This document shows, one piece after another, positions 1 to 11,332 of a stretch of 64,000 bases of DNA (position 1 is its first letter; each line of letters starts with the position of its first letter). The position numbers and the translations under genes were made by a program. Under the pieces are notes generated by a model. The model was not told the DNA's origin, did no database searches, and worked only from the letters and a program-made list of their open reading frames with translations. Source of the DNA: CAZKVJ01 sp964556225 (GTDB lineage: Bacteria; Actinomycetota; Acidimicrobiia; Acidimicrobiales; Ilumatobacteraceae). Where the stretch lies: NCBI GenBank assembly GCA_964556225.1, contig CAZKVJ010000001.1, positions 255,774 through 319,773 on the forward strand, given 5' to 3'.

Positions 1-237
1 GAAGCTGTGGTGGTGCCCGGGCTCGACGGCCACGAGGCGGCCCCGCACCTGACGTCGGGCCGGCGTGCGAATCGTCGCCACCTCACCGAGGGCGGCAGGC
101 TCGACGAGCCAGCCCCGCACGAGCAGCTCGAGCGGCACCCGCTGGGTCTCGGGAGGGACCTGCGGCGCCCGCTGCCCTGCGGGCAGCACGACGTCGTGCA
201 GCTCGACCCACGTCCCGGCGGCGACCCGCTCAGCCAC
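1..237 (-). CDS. ortA: 2-amino-4-ketopentanoate thiolase alpha subunit, 3' end outside window
   Basis: Partial gene: 79 codons are visible and the reading frame is still open at the left edge. The GTG start at 237 overlaps the stop of ord by 8 bp, so the two are translationally coupled. The protein begins VAERVAAGTWVELHDVV and continues with RAPQVP, a VPLEL-type stretch and a VRGRLVAVEPGHHHSF tail. As I know the family, OrtA is about 100 residues and carries the matching RAPQVP and VPLEM blocks with an H-x-F near the end. OrtA pairs with the PLP subunit OrtB to split 2-amino-4-ketopentanoate with CoA into acetyl-CoA and alanine, in ornithine degradation. ortB and the B12-dependent D-ornithine aminomutase genes would be expected just beyond the left edge. 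Confidence 0.75.
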   Translation of the reverse strand, partial: MAERVAAGTWVELHDVVLPAGQRAPQVPPETQRVPLELLVRGWLVEPAALGEVATIRTPARRQVRGRLVAVEPGHHHSF

Positions 238-1303
238 GGTCCGCGCCCCTCGCCGCCAGCAGCTGGCGAACGTCGCCCTCGATCGCGGTGGGAACTGGCA
301 GATCCGCCATCGTCACCAGCCCTGGCGCGGCGGCCAGGACCCTGGGGATCATGTTCACGGCCAGTGCTGCCGTCGCAGTGCCGCCCGGGATCTCGGGCGA
401 GCCGGACAGGCGCACATCCGGGACCCCGTGGATCTCGATCGTGTCGCCGGTGGCGAGCCCTTCGGCCTCGGGACACACCTGTTGGGGGTGCACCAGCGAG
501 ATCACCGGCAGCCCGGCCCGGTACGCGACGGCGGTGTGACGGCACCCGGCCACCATGCCGGGCTCGACCACCACGAACGGGGTCTCGCGCCGGACGGAGG
601 CAACGATCGCCTCACGCGACTGCTCCACCCGCTCGATGTCCCAGCCCAGCGCCTTGGCGATCATGGCGATCGACTCGGGGAACCCGAAGTGCCCGACGAC
701 GCTGCCGTCGGCGAGGCCGGCGGCGAACGCCTCCGGCGACAGCCCGACGCCCTGGGTGCGCAACACCGACGGCCCGTACGGCGACAGGTCGTTGACCCGG
801 GTGGCGGTGATCGACTCAACGTGGGCGCACACACCCGTCAGCGCGATCACGAGCAGGTCAAGCACGAAGCCGGGGTTCACGCCCGTCCCGAGCACGCTCA
901 CCCCGCCGGCCCGGGCCAGCCGATCGAGCTCCTCCGCCCGCTCGGGCGACCCGGCGGACGGCTCGGCCAGCTCCTCGGCGATCGAGACCACGTTCGCACC
1001 GTGCTCGATGCAGGCGACGAGGTCGTCCCAGGCGTCGCTGACCCGTGAGCAGGTGGCCTGCACCACCACGTCGGCACGCACGGCCGCCAGCACCGCGCGC
1101 AGGTCCGTCGACACCCTGACACCGAGCGGACGGTCGAGCCCGAGCAGCTCCCCGGCATCGACACCGCTGCGCTCGGCGCGGTGGGCGATCACCCCGACGA
1201 TCTCGAACCCGGCCTTGGCGCTCAGGATCCGCGCCACCGCCGTGCCCATCTGGCCCGTCCCGAGCAGCACCACGCGCACGAGATCCCCGGCTAGAGCCGT
1301 CAT
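230..1303 (-). CDS. ord: 2,4-diaminopentanoate dehydrogenase
   Basis: 357 residues. An N-terminal Rossmann fold has the dinucleotide motif GTGQMG near residues 16-21 (VVLLGTGQMG), followed by a dihydrodipicolinate-reductase-like C-terminal part with GTGVNPGF. This matches Ord, which oxidatively deaminates 2,4-diaminopentanoate to 2-amino-4-ketopentanoate with NAD(P)+ in the ornithine pathway. The identification is strengthened by the overlapping downstream gene, an OrtA homologue that uses the product. Start is taken at ATG 1303; a GTG directly upstream at 1306 is equally possible because no strong ribosome site separates them. It lies 54 bp downstream of the aldehyde dehydrogenase and is probably in the same transcript. 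A generic DapB-like oxidoreductase is the fallback call. Confidence 0.8.
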   Translation of the reverse strand: MTALAGDLVRVVLLGTGQMGTAVARILSAKAGFEIVGVIAHRAERSGVDAGELLGLDRPLGVRVSTDLRAVLAAVRADVVVQATCSRVSDAWDDLVACIEHGANVVSIAEELAEPSAGSPERAEELDRLARAGGVSVLGTGVNPGFVLDLLVIALTGVCAHVESITATRVNDLSPYGPSVLRTQGVGLSPEAFAAGLADGSVVGHFGFPESIAMIAKALGWDIERVEQSREAIVASVRRETPFVVVEPGMVAGCRHTAVAYRAGLPVISLVHPQQVCPEAEGLATGDTIEIHGVPDVRLSGSPEIPGGTATAALAVNMIPRVLAAAPGLVTMADLPVPTAIEGDVRQLLAARGADRG

Positions 1304-1357
1304 CACACCCAGGATCGCGCCCCGTCCCGCACGCCGTCAGGGCCGAACGGTCCTGCC

Positions 1358-2878
1358 TCAGGGGTCGATGTCGAAGCGGACGCCCTGGGCGAGGGGCAGG
1401 GCGCGGGAGTAGTTGACCGTGTTGGTCGCCCGGCGCATGTAGCCCTTCCAGGCGTCGGAGCCGGACTCGCGGCCACCCCCGGTCTCCTTCTCGCCGCCGA
1501 ACGCCCCGCCGATCTCGGCGCCGGACGGGCCGATGTTGACGTTGGCGATCCCGCAGTCGGAACCGTCGGAGGACACGAACCGCTCGGCCTCGCGCAGGTC
1601 GTTCGTGAAGATGCTGGACGCGAGTCCCTGGGGCACGCCGTTGTGCAACGCGATCGCCTCGTCGAAGTCGTCGTAGGTGAGGACGTAGAGCAGCGGTCCG
1701 AAGGTCTCCGTGCGCACGATCTCGGTCTGTGCTGGCATGCTGACCAGCAGCGGCTCCAGATAGGCAGCATCGGGGGCCTCGTCGGCGAGCACCCTGCGCC
1801 CCCCGACGATGACCTCACCCCCGTCGGCGATGGCGGCCGTCACCGCCGACTCGATCCGGCCGAGCGCGTCGAGGTCGATGAGCGGACCTACCAGCGTGCC
1901 CTCGGCGAGCGGATCGCCGATCGGCACGCTCGCGTACGCGCGTGCCAGCCGGTCGACGAGCTCGTCACGCACCGACCGATGCACGATGAGGCGCCGCAGG
2001 CTCGTGCAGCGCTGGCCCGCCGTGCCCACGGCGGCGAAGGCGATCCCGCGCACCGCCAGGTCGACGTCCGCGCTCGGGGCCACGATCGCGGCGTTGTTCC
2101 CGCCGAGCTCGAGGATCAGACGGCCGAAGCGCCCCGCCACCACCGGCCCCACCACCCGACCCATCCGCGTCGAGCCGGTGGCCGACACGATCGCCACGCC
2201 CGGGTGGGCAGCGAGCGCAGCACCGACGTCAGCACCTCCGTTCACGATCTGGCCGAGCCCCTCCGGCGCGCCGGCCTGCTCGGCCGCTCGGCGGAGCAAG
2301 GCGTCACAGGCGATCGCCGTCAGGGGGGTGCGATCGCTCGGCTTCCAGATGACGGGATCGCCGCACACCAGGGCGAGGGCCGCGTTCCACGACCACACCG
2401 CCACCGGGAAGTTGAAGGCGGTGATGACGGCACACGGACCCATCGGATGCCAGGTCTCCATCAGCCGGTGCCCAGGCCGTTCGCTGGCGATCGTCAGCCC
2501 GTGCAGCTGGCGCGACAGCCCCACGGCGAAGTCGCAGATGTCGATCATCTCCTGGACCTCGCCGAGGCCCTCGGAGCGGATCTTGCCCGCCTCGATGGAC
2601 ACCAGCTCGCCGAGATCGGCCTTGTGGTCACGCAACAGCTGACCCAGCCGGCGCACCAGCTCGCCGCGCACCGGGGCCGGGGTGGTGCGCCAGATGGCGA
2701 ACGCGTCGAGCGCCCGAGCCACGGCTGCGTCGGCATCGCCGGGATCGCCCGCCGGGCCCAGCCCTCCTCCCGTGATGGGCGTGCGCGCCGCGAGCTGGCC
2801 AGCCGGTGCGGTCGCGCCACAGGACTCGAGGATGGCGCGCGACCGCTGCGCCAGATGATCGGTGGACGGCAGCATCAT
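1358..2878 (-). CDS. ALDH7-family semialdehyde dehydrogenase (aminoadipate/delta-1-piperideine-6-carboxylate type)
   Basis: 506 residues, normal length for an aldehyde dehydrogenase. The catalytic glutamate lies in ELGGNNAAIV and the nucleophilic cysteine in GTAGQRCTS. The ELGGNN sequence and the C-terminal GGAFGGEKETGGGRESGSD block are signatures of the ALDH7 (alpha-aminoadipic semialdehyde dehydrogenase) clade rather than generic ALDHs. Expected reaction: NAD(P)+ oxidation of 2-aminoadipate 6-semialdehyde, or a related amino-semialdehyde, to the acid. The ATG at 2878 overlaps the stop of the upstream aminotransferase (ATGA), so transaminase and dehydrogenase are coupled, like the Lat-Pcd pair known for lysine. 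A longer open frame upstream is rejected because it runs into the aminotransferase gene. Confidence 0.85.
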   Translation of the reverse strand: MMLPSTDHLAQRSRAILESCGATAPAGQLAARTPITGGGLGPAGDPGDADAAVARALDAFAIWRTTPAPVRGELVRRLGQLLRDHKADLGELVSIEAGKIRSEGLGEVQEMIDICDFAVGLSRQLHGLTIASERPGHRLMETWHPMGPCAVITAFNFPVAVWSWNAALALVCGDPVIWKPSDRTPLTAIACDALLRRAAEQAGAPEGLGQIVNGGADVGAALAAHPGVAIVSATGSTRMGRVVGPVVAGRFGRLILELGGNNAAIVAPSADVDLAVRGIAFAAVGTAGQRCTSLRRLIVHRSVRDELVDRLARAYASVPIGDPLAEGTLVGPLIDLDALGRIESAVTAAIADGGEVIVGGRRVLADEAPDAAYLEPLLVSMPAQTEIVRTETFGPLLYVLTYDDFDEAIALHNGVPQGLASSIFTNDLREAERFVSSDGSDCGIANVNIGPSGAEIGGAFGGEKETGGGRESGSDAWKGYMRRATNTVNYSRALPLAQGVRFDIDP

Positions 2879-4176
2879 CGCAGCTCCTCCACGACGCGAC
2901 CCAGGATGTCGACGGCCGCGTCGGCCTCGTGGGTGGTGACGACCAGGGGTGGGGCCAGACGAACCGTGCGCTTGCCGCACGTGAGCACCAGCAGCCCGTG
3001 CTGGAAGCAGGTCCGCTCCACGGCAACGGCGTGCGCGTGGTCGGGCAGGTCGATCCCCACCATCAGGCCGCGGCCCCGCACCTGCTGGATGAGCGGCGAC
3101 CGCCCAGCAAGGTCCTGCAGGCGCTGCAACAGGTGGGCGCCGACGGCGGCGGCGTTGTCGGCGAGGCCGGCGGCCACCAGGTCAAGCGTGGCGAGCGCAG
3201 CCGCGCAGGCGACGGGGTTGCCGCCGAACGTGGACCCGTGGCCACCCGGCTCCCAGCTCATGAGCGCGCTGCGAGCCACGATGCCGGCCAGTGGCAGCCC
3301 GCTCGCCAGCCCCTTCCCGGTGCACAGGATGTCCGGCTCCACACCATCGTGCTCACACGCCCACATCCGTCCGGTCCGCCCGACCCCGGACTGGACCTCG
3401 TCCATGACCAGGACGATGCCGTGCTGGTCGCAGAGACGGCGAAGATCGGCCAGCCATCCGGGCGGCGGCACGATGTACCCCCCCTCGCCCTGGATCGGCT
3501 CGACGAAGATGGCGGCGACGTCGTCGGGGGTCGTCAGGCGCTCGAACAGCACCTGCTCGATGTACGCCGCACCGCCCAGTGCGTCCGGATCGTACGGGTC
3601 GAAGTAGGGCGCGTGGAAGCTGCCCGGTGTGACGATGCCGAACCCCGCTCGCTGGCGCGCCTTGCTGGCGGTGAGCGAGAGGCTGCCCAGCGACCGGCCG
3701 TGGAAGGCGCCCAAGAAGGCGATGACGTTCGGGCGCCCGGTGAAGTGGCGGGAGAGCTTGAGCGCCGCCTCAACGGCCTCGGTGCCCGAGTTGGCGAGGA
3801 ACACCCGCGGCTCGGCCATCGGCGCCGACGCCGCCAGCCGCTGGCACAGCTCGGCGTAGACCGGGAGGTAGAAGTCGCTGGAGCAGTAGTGGACGAGGTC
3901 GTCGACCTGGGCGTGGATCGCGGCCAGCACGTGGGGATGACCGTGGCCGGTGGCCGACACGGCGATGCCGGCGTTGAAGTCGAGGAACCGGTTGCCGTCG
4001 ACGTCTTCGATGGTGCAACCGCGCGCCCGGCGCACCACCAGGGGGTAGACACGGGTGAGCGACGGGCTGGTGACCGTCTCGTCACGGGCGATCACCTCGC
4101 GCGCCAGCGGCCCCGGCAGCTCCGGGCCGATGTACGGCGTCGCGCTCGTGGTGGCGTCGCGGTCGACCAGAGCCAT
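2875..4176 (-). CDS. Class-III PLP-dependent aminotransferase, probable lysine/ornithine omega-aminotransferase
   Basis: 433 residues with the class-III pattern: NSGTEAVEAALK for cofactor phosphate contacts, GAFHGRSLGSLS, the DEVQSGVGRTG aspartate block, and the Schiff-base lysine in CTGKGLASG. It transfers the terminal amino group of a diamine or diamino acid to 2-oxoglutarate. The substrate is inferred from context: the next gene is an aminoadipate-semialdehyde-type dehydrogenase and the following two belong to ornithine breakdown, so lysine or ornithine is likely. Start ATG 4176 is chosen over ATG 4188 because GGAGGA sits about 5 bases before 4176. It heads the leftward operon and is divergent from the E1 gene with only 45 bp between starts. 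GABA aminotransferase is an alternative. Confidence 0.8.
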   Translation of the reverse strand: MALVDRDATTSATPYIGPELPGPLAREVIARDETVTSPSLTRVYPLVVRRARGCTIEDVDGNRFLDFNAGIAVSATGHGHPHVLAAIHAQVDDLVHYCSSDFYLPVYAELCQRLAASAPMAEPRVFLANSGTEAVEAALKLSRHFTGRPNVIAFLGAFHGRSLGSLSLTASKARQRAGFGIVTPGSFHAPYFDPYDPDALGGAAYIEQVLFERLTTPDDVAAIFVEPIQGEGGYIVPPPGWLADLRRLCDQHGIVLVMDEVQSGVGRTGRMWACEHDGVEPDILCTGKGLASGLPLAGIVARSALMSWEPGGHGSTFGGNPVACAAALATLDLVAAGLADNAAAVGAHLLQRLQDLAGRSPLIQQVRGRGLMVGIDLPDHAHAVAVERTCFQHGLLVLTCGKRTVRLAPPLVVTTHEADAAVDILGRVVEELR

Positions 4177-4221
4177 GGCGTCCTCCATTCCGAAATCCCC
4201 GACCAGCGTAATGTCTGTTCC

Positions 4222-6447
<2,226 letters not shown>

Positions 6448-6452
6448 CATCG

Positions 6453-6474
6453 ACCCCCGCCGCCGCGCAGGGGT
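6453..6474. terminator. Possible hairpin between convergent genes
   Basis: A short inverted repeat, ACCCC at 6453-6457 with GGGGT at 6470-6474 around a 12-base loop, sits in the 29-bp gap between the convergent stops of the E1 gene and the acyltransferase. It has no U tract, and the stem is only 5 bp. It may act as a weak bidirectional terminator, or be chance in GC-rich DNA. Confidence 0.25.
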
Positions 6475-6476
6475 GG

Positions 6477-8057
6477 TCAGAGGGCGGCGGCGGTGAGGCG
6501 GTGGAACGCGTCGGCGAAGCCGTCGACGATCTGGCGGTGGTCGGGGACGAGATCCACGTCGCAGGCGATCCCCACGAAGACTCTGTCGTCGTAGCTGTAG
6601 ATCGTGAAGCTCATCGGCTGGTTGCCGGACAGCGGCGCCCAGCCGACCATCCCCTCCACCTTCTCGCCGGCGACGTACACCGGCATCGGCGGCCCCGGCA
6701 CGTTCGTCAGGACACCGACGGCCCGGTTCGCCAGCAGGTCGACGGAGGCCTGGTACACCGACTTGCTGAGCCCGGAGATCATCTCCTGGATGCGGAACGC
6801 CACGGCGGCCTCGTGGCCGTTCTTGATGCGACCCATGCGGTGGCGAACCACGGCGAGCACGGCCAGCGGGTCGGCGACGTCGGTGGGCAGCTCGAGCTGC
6901 ACGATGGCGAAGCTGTTCCCCAGCTCCTCCGGCAGGGTGGTGTCGAGCGCCTTCAGGTTGACCGGGATCATCCAGTTCACCGACGCGCAGTAGGCGTCAT
7001 GGCGCTCGAGGTAGCTGTGCAGCGACCCCGCGACGCTGGTCACCAGCACGTCGTTCACCGTGGACCGCGTGGCGCGGGCAACCTTCTTCACCTCCGCCAG
7101 CGGCAGCGGCGCCGACCACGCCACGGCCTTCGTCGTGCCGACCTGGCCGGTCCACGTGGTCGCATCGTTGCGCGTGCCGAGCAGCAGCTTGCGGACGATG
7201 TCGGCATCTCCCGGGGCGGCCGAGAACAGGTCCACCAGCGGCCCGCTCCCCGGCAGCGTGGGATGCGCGAGGGCCCGCACGCGCGCGTCGATCGCCGCCA
7301 GCGTTCCCGTCGCTGCGCTGTGCGCCGCGCCGACAGGGTTGGTGAGCGCGAGCTGCATCACCGTGCGCGAGCGGTCCGCGGCACGCCGCAGGTCGGCCAG
7401 GCGATCGACCGCGACCCCGAACGGGTCGGCCACGGCGTCGCCGAAACGTCCGGCGATCTCGTCGGCGAGCTCGAACAGCTCTCGCACCACGGCGGTCGCC
7501 CCGGCCCGCAGCTGCTCGTGCCTCGCCTGACCCGGTGCGGCGGGCATCGCCGCGTGCTGGTGCACGGGCGGGGCGAGGATGGCGCCACCTTCCGGCGTGG
7601 CATCGAACAGGCTCATCGCCAGCTGGACCATCCGGATCCCGTCGGCGATGGAGTGATGGGTGCGGCTGACGATCGCGCTCCCCTCTCCGTAGCCGTCGAC
7701 CAGGAACATCTTCCACAGCGGTCTCGAGCGGTCGAGGGGCACGGTGCGCTGCGAGCCGATCAGCGCCTGCAGCGCAGCGTCGTCGCCCGGCGGCGGGAGC
7801 ACCACGTGCTCGAGATGGTCGTCGGGTGTCGCTCCCTCCTGCTCCTCCCAGTACCAGTGGCCGTCCTCTTCCTGCACTGCGACGCTGCGAAAGACCTGGT
7901 AACGGTCCCACAACCGCTCCTTCGCCACGGCACGGAACCGATCCCAGTCGATCGGCGTGGCCGTCCAGACGAGCGAGTCGACGACCATCAGGTTGGTCGG
8001 CCGGTCCATCTCCAGCCAGAGGGCGTCCTGCACGCCCAGTTGTCGACGCTCACCCAT
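6477..8057 (-). CDS. Wax ester synthase/diacylglycerol O-acyltransferase (WS/DGAT)
   Basis: 526 residues. The acyltransferase active site HHSIADG (HHxxxDG) is at residues 134-140, and the C-terminal WS/DGAT domain has the NVPGPP motif (VGVLTNVPGPPMPVYVAG). These enzymes esterify acyl-CoA to diacylglycerol or fatty alcohols to make storage triacylglycerol or wax ester at lipid bodies and the inner membrane. They are abundant in lipid-storing actinobacteria. Start ATG 8057 follows a good ribosome site (GAGGAGGGG), and the longer upstream frame is unlikely to be translated. It is a single gene, divergent from the serine hydrolase at 8176. Confidence 0.9.
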   Translation of the reverse strand: MGERRQLGVQDALWLEMDRPTNLMVVDSLVWTATPIDWDRFRAVAKERLWDRYQVFRSVAVQEEDGHWYWEEQEGATPDDHLEHVVLPPPGDDAALQALIGSQRTVPLDRSRPLWKMFLVDGYGEGSAIVSRTHHSIADGIRMVQLAMSLFDATPEGGAILAPPVHQHAAMPAAPGQARHEQLRAGATAVVRELFELADEIAGRFGDAVADPFGVAVDRLADLRRAADRSRTVMQLALTNPVGAAHSAATGTLAAIDARVRALAHPTLPGSGPLVDLFSAAPGDADIVRKLLLGTRNDATTWTGQVGTTKAVAWSAPLPLAEVKKVARATRSTVNDVLVTSVAGSLHSYLERHDAYCASVNWMIPVNLKALDTTLPEELGNSFAIVQLELPTDVADPLAVLAVVRHRMGRIKNGHEAAVAFRIQEMISGLSKSVYQASVDLLANRAVGVLTNVPGPPMPVYVAGEKVEGMVGWAPLSGNQPMSFTIYSYDDRVFVGIACDVDLVPDHRQIVDGFADAFHRLTAAAL

Positions 8058-8175
8058 GGCACCCCTCCTCGACCGGCTCCACGGATCCATCGTGATGCTG
8101 GGCGCCCCGGTCGACCAGGGACGATGGTCACCGACCGCTCGGACGGTTCGGGGCTGCCTGCGCGAGGATCGTCCC

Positions 8176-9363
8176 ATGGGATCGACCAAGGGATGGACCG
8201 CACGATCGTTCGAGGCCGTGCGCGACGCGTTCGAGGCGAACTTCGCTGACGGACTCGAGGTGGGCGCGGCGTTCTCCGCCTATCACCGGGGCCAGAAGGT
8301 CGTGGACCTCTGGGGTGGCACCGCCGACGCCGACACCGGCCGGCCCTGGGAGGAGGACACCATCATCCTCGTGTTCTCCACCACCAAGGGCATGACGGCG
8401 ATGTGCGCGAACCAGCTCGCCCAGGAAGGCCGGCTCGACACGGACGCGCCGGTGGTGCGCTACTGGCCCGAGTTCGGCCACAACGGCAAGGAGGACATCC
8501 CGGTCAGCTACCTGCTGTCGCACCAAGCGGGCCTGGCGTGGATCGACGGCGAGATGACGGCCGAGGAGGCGCTGTCCTGGGAGCCCGTCATCGAAGCGCT
8601 CGAGAACCAGCACCCCGCCTGGACCCCTGGCACTCAGCACGGCTACCACGCCACGACGTACGGCTGGCTGGTGGGCGAGGTGATCCGCCGGGTGGCCGGC
8701 CGCAGCGTCGGCACCTACCTGCGTGACGAGATCGCCGGCCCGCTGGGGCTCGACACCTGGATCGGCCTGCCCGAGGCCGAGGAGGCCCGTGTCGCCCGGC
8801 TCATCAGCATGCTCCCACAGGGTGTCAGCGTCGAGGCCCTCGCCGCCCCCGGTGACGATCCGGTGCTCCAGATGATCGCGCTGTTCCTCGGTCCGCAGTC
8901 CATGCTCGGCAAGGCGCTGGGAGCACCTGGTGGCGCCCTCAGTGACCAGGACATCTGGAACACGCGAGCGATGCACGCAGCCGAGGTGCCCGCCGCCAAC
9001 GGCATCACCGACGCCCGCTCGCTCGCCCGGCTGTACGGCGCCTGCATCGGCGAGGTCGACGGCATCCGGGTCCTCACCCCGGAGCAGCTCGAGAGGGCCA
9101 CGACCCGTCTCACCGAGGGGCCCAACCGGGTGCTGATGGACCTCGACATCCAGTTCGGCCTGGGGTTCATGGTCCGCTCCGACCTCCTGCCGATCGGCGG
9201 TCCACGCTCGTTCGGGCACTTCGGGGCCGGTGGCTCCGTCGGTTGGGCGGATCCGGAGGCGGAGCTGGCGTTCGGCTACGTGATGAACAAGATGGACATG
9301 GGGCTGGCCGGCGACCAGCGGAGCATGCGCTTGATCAGCGCCTGCTACGACGCCATCCGCTGA
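8176..9363 (+). CDS. Serine hydrolase of the beta-lactamase (class C/EstB) family
   Basis: 395 residues. The nucleophile motif SxxK is at Ser68-Thr-Thr-Lys71 (FSTTKGM), and the tyrosine-containing block HGYHATTYGW follows about 100 residues later. A late GHFGAGGSVGWAD stretch corresponds to the third conserved box of this fold. There is no signal peptide, so it is probably a cytoplasmic esterase or beta-lactamase-like hydrolase; substrate unknown. Actinobacteria hold many paralogues (LpqK/LipE/EstB-like). ATG 8176 is chosen because homologues begin close to GWTARSFEAVRDAF. Confidence 0.85.
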   Translation: MGSTKGWTARSFEAVRDAFEANFADGLEVGAAFSAYHRGQKVVDLWGGTADADTGRPWEEDTIILVFSTTKGMTAMCANQLAQEGRLDTDAPVVRYWPEFGHNGKEDIPVSYLLSHQAGLAWIDGEMTAEEALSWEPVIEALENQHPAWTPGTQHGYHATTYGWLVGEVIRRVAGRSVGTYLRDEIAGPLGLDTWIGLPEAEEARVARLISMLPQGVSVEALAAPGDDPVLQMIALFLGPQSMLGKALGAPGGALSDQDIWNTRAMHAAEVPAANGITDARSLARLYGACIGEVDGIRVLTPEQLERATTRLTEGPNRVLMDLDIQFGLGFMVRSDLLPIGGPRSFGHFGAGGSVGWADPEAELAFGYVMNKMDMGLAGDQRSMRLISACYDAIR

Positions 9364-9368
9364 AGCCC

Positions 9369-10199
9369 CTACAGGTACCCACCGGTGCCGGGCTTGGCCG
9401 GCGCCTCCGGGGCCGACCTGTCGCGGTCCGGGCTCGAGGGCTCTCCCCCGAAGCGAGAGGTGATCTCCTCGTCGAACGTGTCACTGGTGGTCGCCACCAT
9501 CCGCACCACGAAGGCCAGCTCCTCGTCGGTGAACCCCTCGCCGAGCAGGTTCTGCCCGAACCACACGACGCCGTTCTCCACGTCGAGGGCGAAGCGCCCG
9601 AACACGAGTCGGAAGTTGGCCTCGGCGAGGAACAGGCCGAGCGCCGGGTCGGGGTCGATGCCGATGGTCGTCGGAGAGAACACGAGGACCACGACCGTGC
9701 CATCGGTGAGGGCCCGCGGGCCGACGTACAGGCGGGTCGACCCGACCACGGTGGTGTGGTCGCCGTCCCGGTCAAGCGTCCACGGGCCGACACCAGGGAT
9801 CGCGTCGAGGACCGCACCGATCCGTTCACGGACGGCGTGGAGCTTGCGCTCTGTCAGCACCTGCTCGCGCTTGCTGCCGTGGTGGAGGTCGACCGGTGCC
9901 GTCTCCGCAGCGCCGAGTAGCGAGGTGGCCAGGCGGTCCGCCAGGTCCGCAGCGACACCGGCGACGAGGCCCTCGACCCGTGGCGGGTCGCCGGACAGTC
10001 CAGCCTCGTGCGCGCTCCGAACGACGTCGGGCGTCAACGAGGTGCGGGCCAGCACCGTGGCCGCGAACGACGCACCGTCCTCGGCCCGCTCCACCTCGAT
10101 CGCCACCTCCGGGAGTCCGGGCAGCGTGACGAGGACGTAGCCGAACGGCTCCAACGAACCGATCTGCTCGGCCAGGAAGTCTCGACGAACCCGCTCCAC
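9369..10199 (-). CDS. YbjN/TY-chaperone-like hypothetical protein
   Basis: 276 residues with no clear signal peptide or membrane segment. Residues about 170-250 (FRLVFGRFALDVENGVVW and then GEGFTDEELAFVVRMVA) resemble the actinobacterial YbjN/TY-Chap fold, a small alpha-beta chaperone-like domain. The last 30 residues are proline- and charge-rich and look disordered. The gene converges on the serine hydrolase with 5 bp between stops. No specific function can be assigned; the family call is from overall pattern. Confidence 0.5.
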   Translation of the reverse strand: MERVRRDFLAEQIGSLEPFGYVLVTLPGLPEVAIEVERAEDGASFAATVLARTSLTPDVVRSAHEAGLSGDPPRVEGLVAGVAADLADRLATSLLGAAETAPVDLHHGSKREQVLTERKLHAVRERIGAVLDAIPGVGPWTLDRDGDHTTVVGSTRLYVGPRALTDGTVVVLVFSPTTIGIDPDPALGLFLAEANFRLVFGRFALDVENGVVWFGQNLLGEGFTDEELAFVVRMVATTSDTFDEEITSRFGGEPSSPDRDRSAPEAPAKPGTGGYL

Positions 10200-10273
10200 C
10201 GAGCGGGCAGGCTACCGACGCGCGCCCGTGCCGGATCACACATCCCTCATCCTCGTCACCCACACTCCATGCC

Positions 10274-11281
10274 ATGACGTCCGTGCTGCACCGCCTCGCC
10301 CTCGCCGTGACGCTCAGCGTGCTCATGACGCTGAGCGGTTGCGGCGACGCCGACACGACCGCCCCCACGGCCGTGCCGACCTCCACCTCCCCCTCCACGA
10401 CCGCGGCGGTCGCACCCAGCGCCGCGTCGTACGAGGCCTCGCTCGTCACCCCCGACGGCCGGGAGCGCACCTATCGCACCTACGTCCCACCGACGCTTCC
10501 CGTCGGCCGACCCGCGCCCCTCGTCGTCGCCTTGCACGGAGGACTCGGCTCCGGCGCGCAGTTCGAGGCGAACAGCGGTTTCGACGCCCTCGCCGATGCC
10601 GAGGGCTTCATCGTCGTGTACCCCGATGGCGTCGGCTCCATCGCACGACCCGACGCCGCCCGCACGTGGAACGGCGGCTACTGCTGCGGCTCGGCCGTGG
10701 CGCAAGGCGTCGACGACGTCACGTTCATCCGGCTGCTGGTGGCCGAGCTGCGGGAGGCGCACGCCATCGACCCCGCGCGGGTCTTCGCCGTCGGCCACTC
10801 CAACGGCGGCATGATGGCGTACCGCCTGGCCTGCGAGGCCGCCGACGTCTTCGCAGCGGTCGGGGTGCAGGCGTCGAGCCTGGGTGTCGACGAGTGCGAG
10901 CCGGCGGCACCGGTCTCGCTGATCCACATCCACGGCACCGGCGACCGCAACCACCCGATCGACGGCGGTGTCGGTGAAGGGGTGTCACGGGTGGCGTTCC
11001 ACCCGGCCATCGACGGTGTGCGTGCCGTGGCGGCGGCGAACGGGTGCCCGGCCGACCCCGTCACGAAGGTCGATCCCGCCAACGCCGACGTCTCGACCGA
11101 CACGTGGGAGCCCTGCGCCGGCGGCACCGCCGTGGTGCTGGTGCGGGTCGAGGGCGCATCGCACGCATGGATGGGCGGCACCGCGACGCCGGCACAGGAA
11201 GCCCTCGTGGGACCGGCCTACGACCGGTACTCCAGCTCGGCTGCCATCTGGTCGTTCCTCGCCGGCCAGGAGCGCCGCTGA
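10274..11281 (+). CDS. Secreted lipoprotein esterase, PHB-depolymerase (LpqC) family
   Basis: 335 residues. The N-terminal signal peptide ends in a lipobox (LSGC, Cys23), so it is a membrane-anchored extracellular lipoprotein, followed by a Thr/Ser/Pro-rich linker to about residue 55. The alpha/beta-hydrolase domain has VALHGGLGSG for the oxyanion region, the nucleophile GHSNGGM, and a C-terminal histidine in GASHAWMGG. The family hydrolyses short polyesters, feruloyl esters or small lipids outside the cell; the substrate here is unknown. Length matches mycobacterial LpqC. Confidence 0.85.
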   Translation: MTSVLHRLALAVTLSVLMTLSGCGDADTTAPTAVPTSTSPSTTAAVAPSAASYEASLVTPDGRERTYRTYVPPTLPVGRPAPLVVALHGGLGSGAQFEANSGFDALADAEGFIVVYPDGVGSIARPDAARTWNGGYCCGSAVAQGVDDVTFIRLLVAELREAHAIDPARVFAVGHSNGGMMAYRLACEAADVFAAVGVQASSLGVDECEPAAPVSLIHIHGTGDRNHPIDGGVGEGVSRVAFHPAIDGVRAVAAANGCPADPVTKVDPANADVSTDTWEPCAGGTAVVLVRVEGASHAWMGGTATPAQEALVGPAYDRYSSSAAIWSFLAGQERR

Positions 11282-11332
11282 GGTCCCCCCGAGACCGCGC
11301 GCGGTACCTTGGGCTCCGATGAGGACGGCACG

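Noticed and set aside
2806..4221. Long rightward open frame upstream of the E1 gene
   Set aside because: It lies antisense to a well-supported aminotransferase and has arginine-rich, domain-free sequence; the E1 protein starts at 4222.
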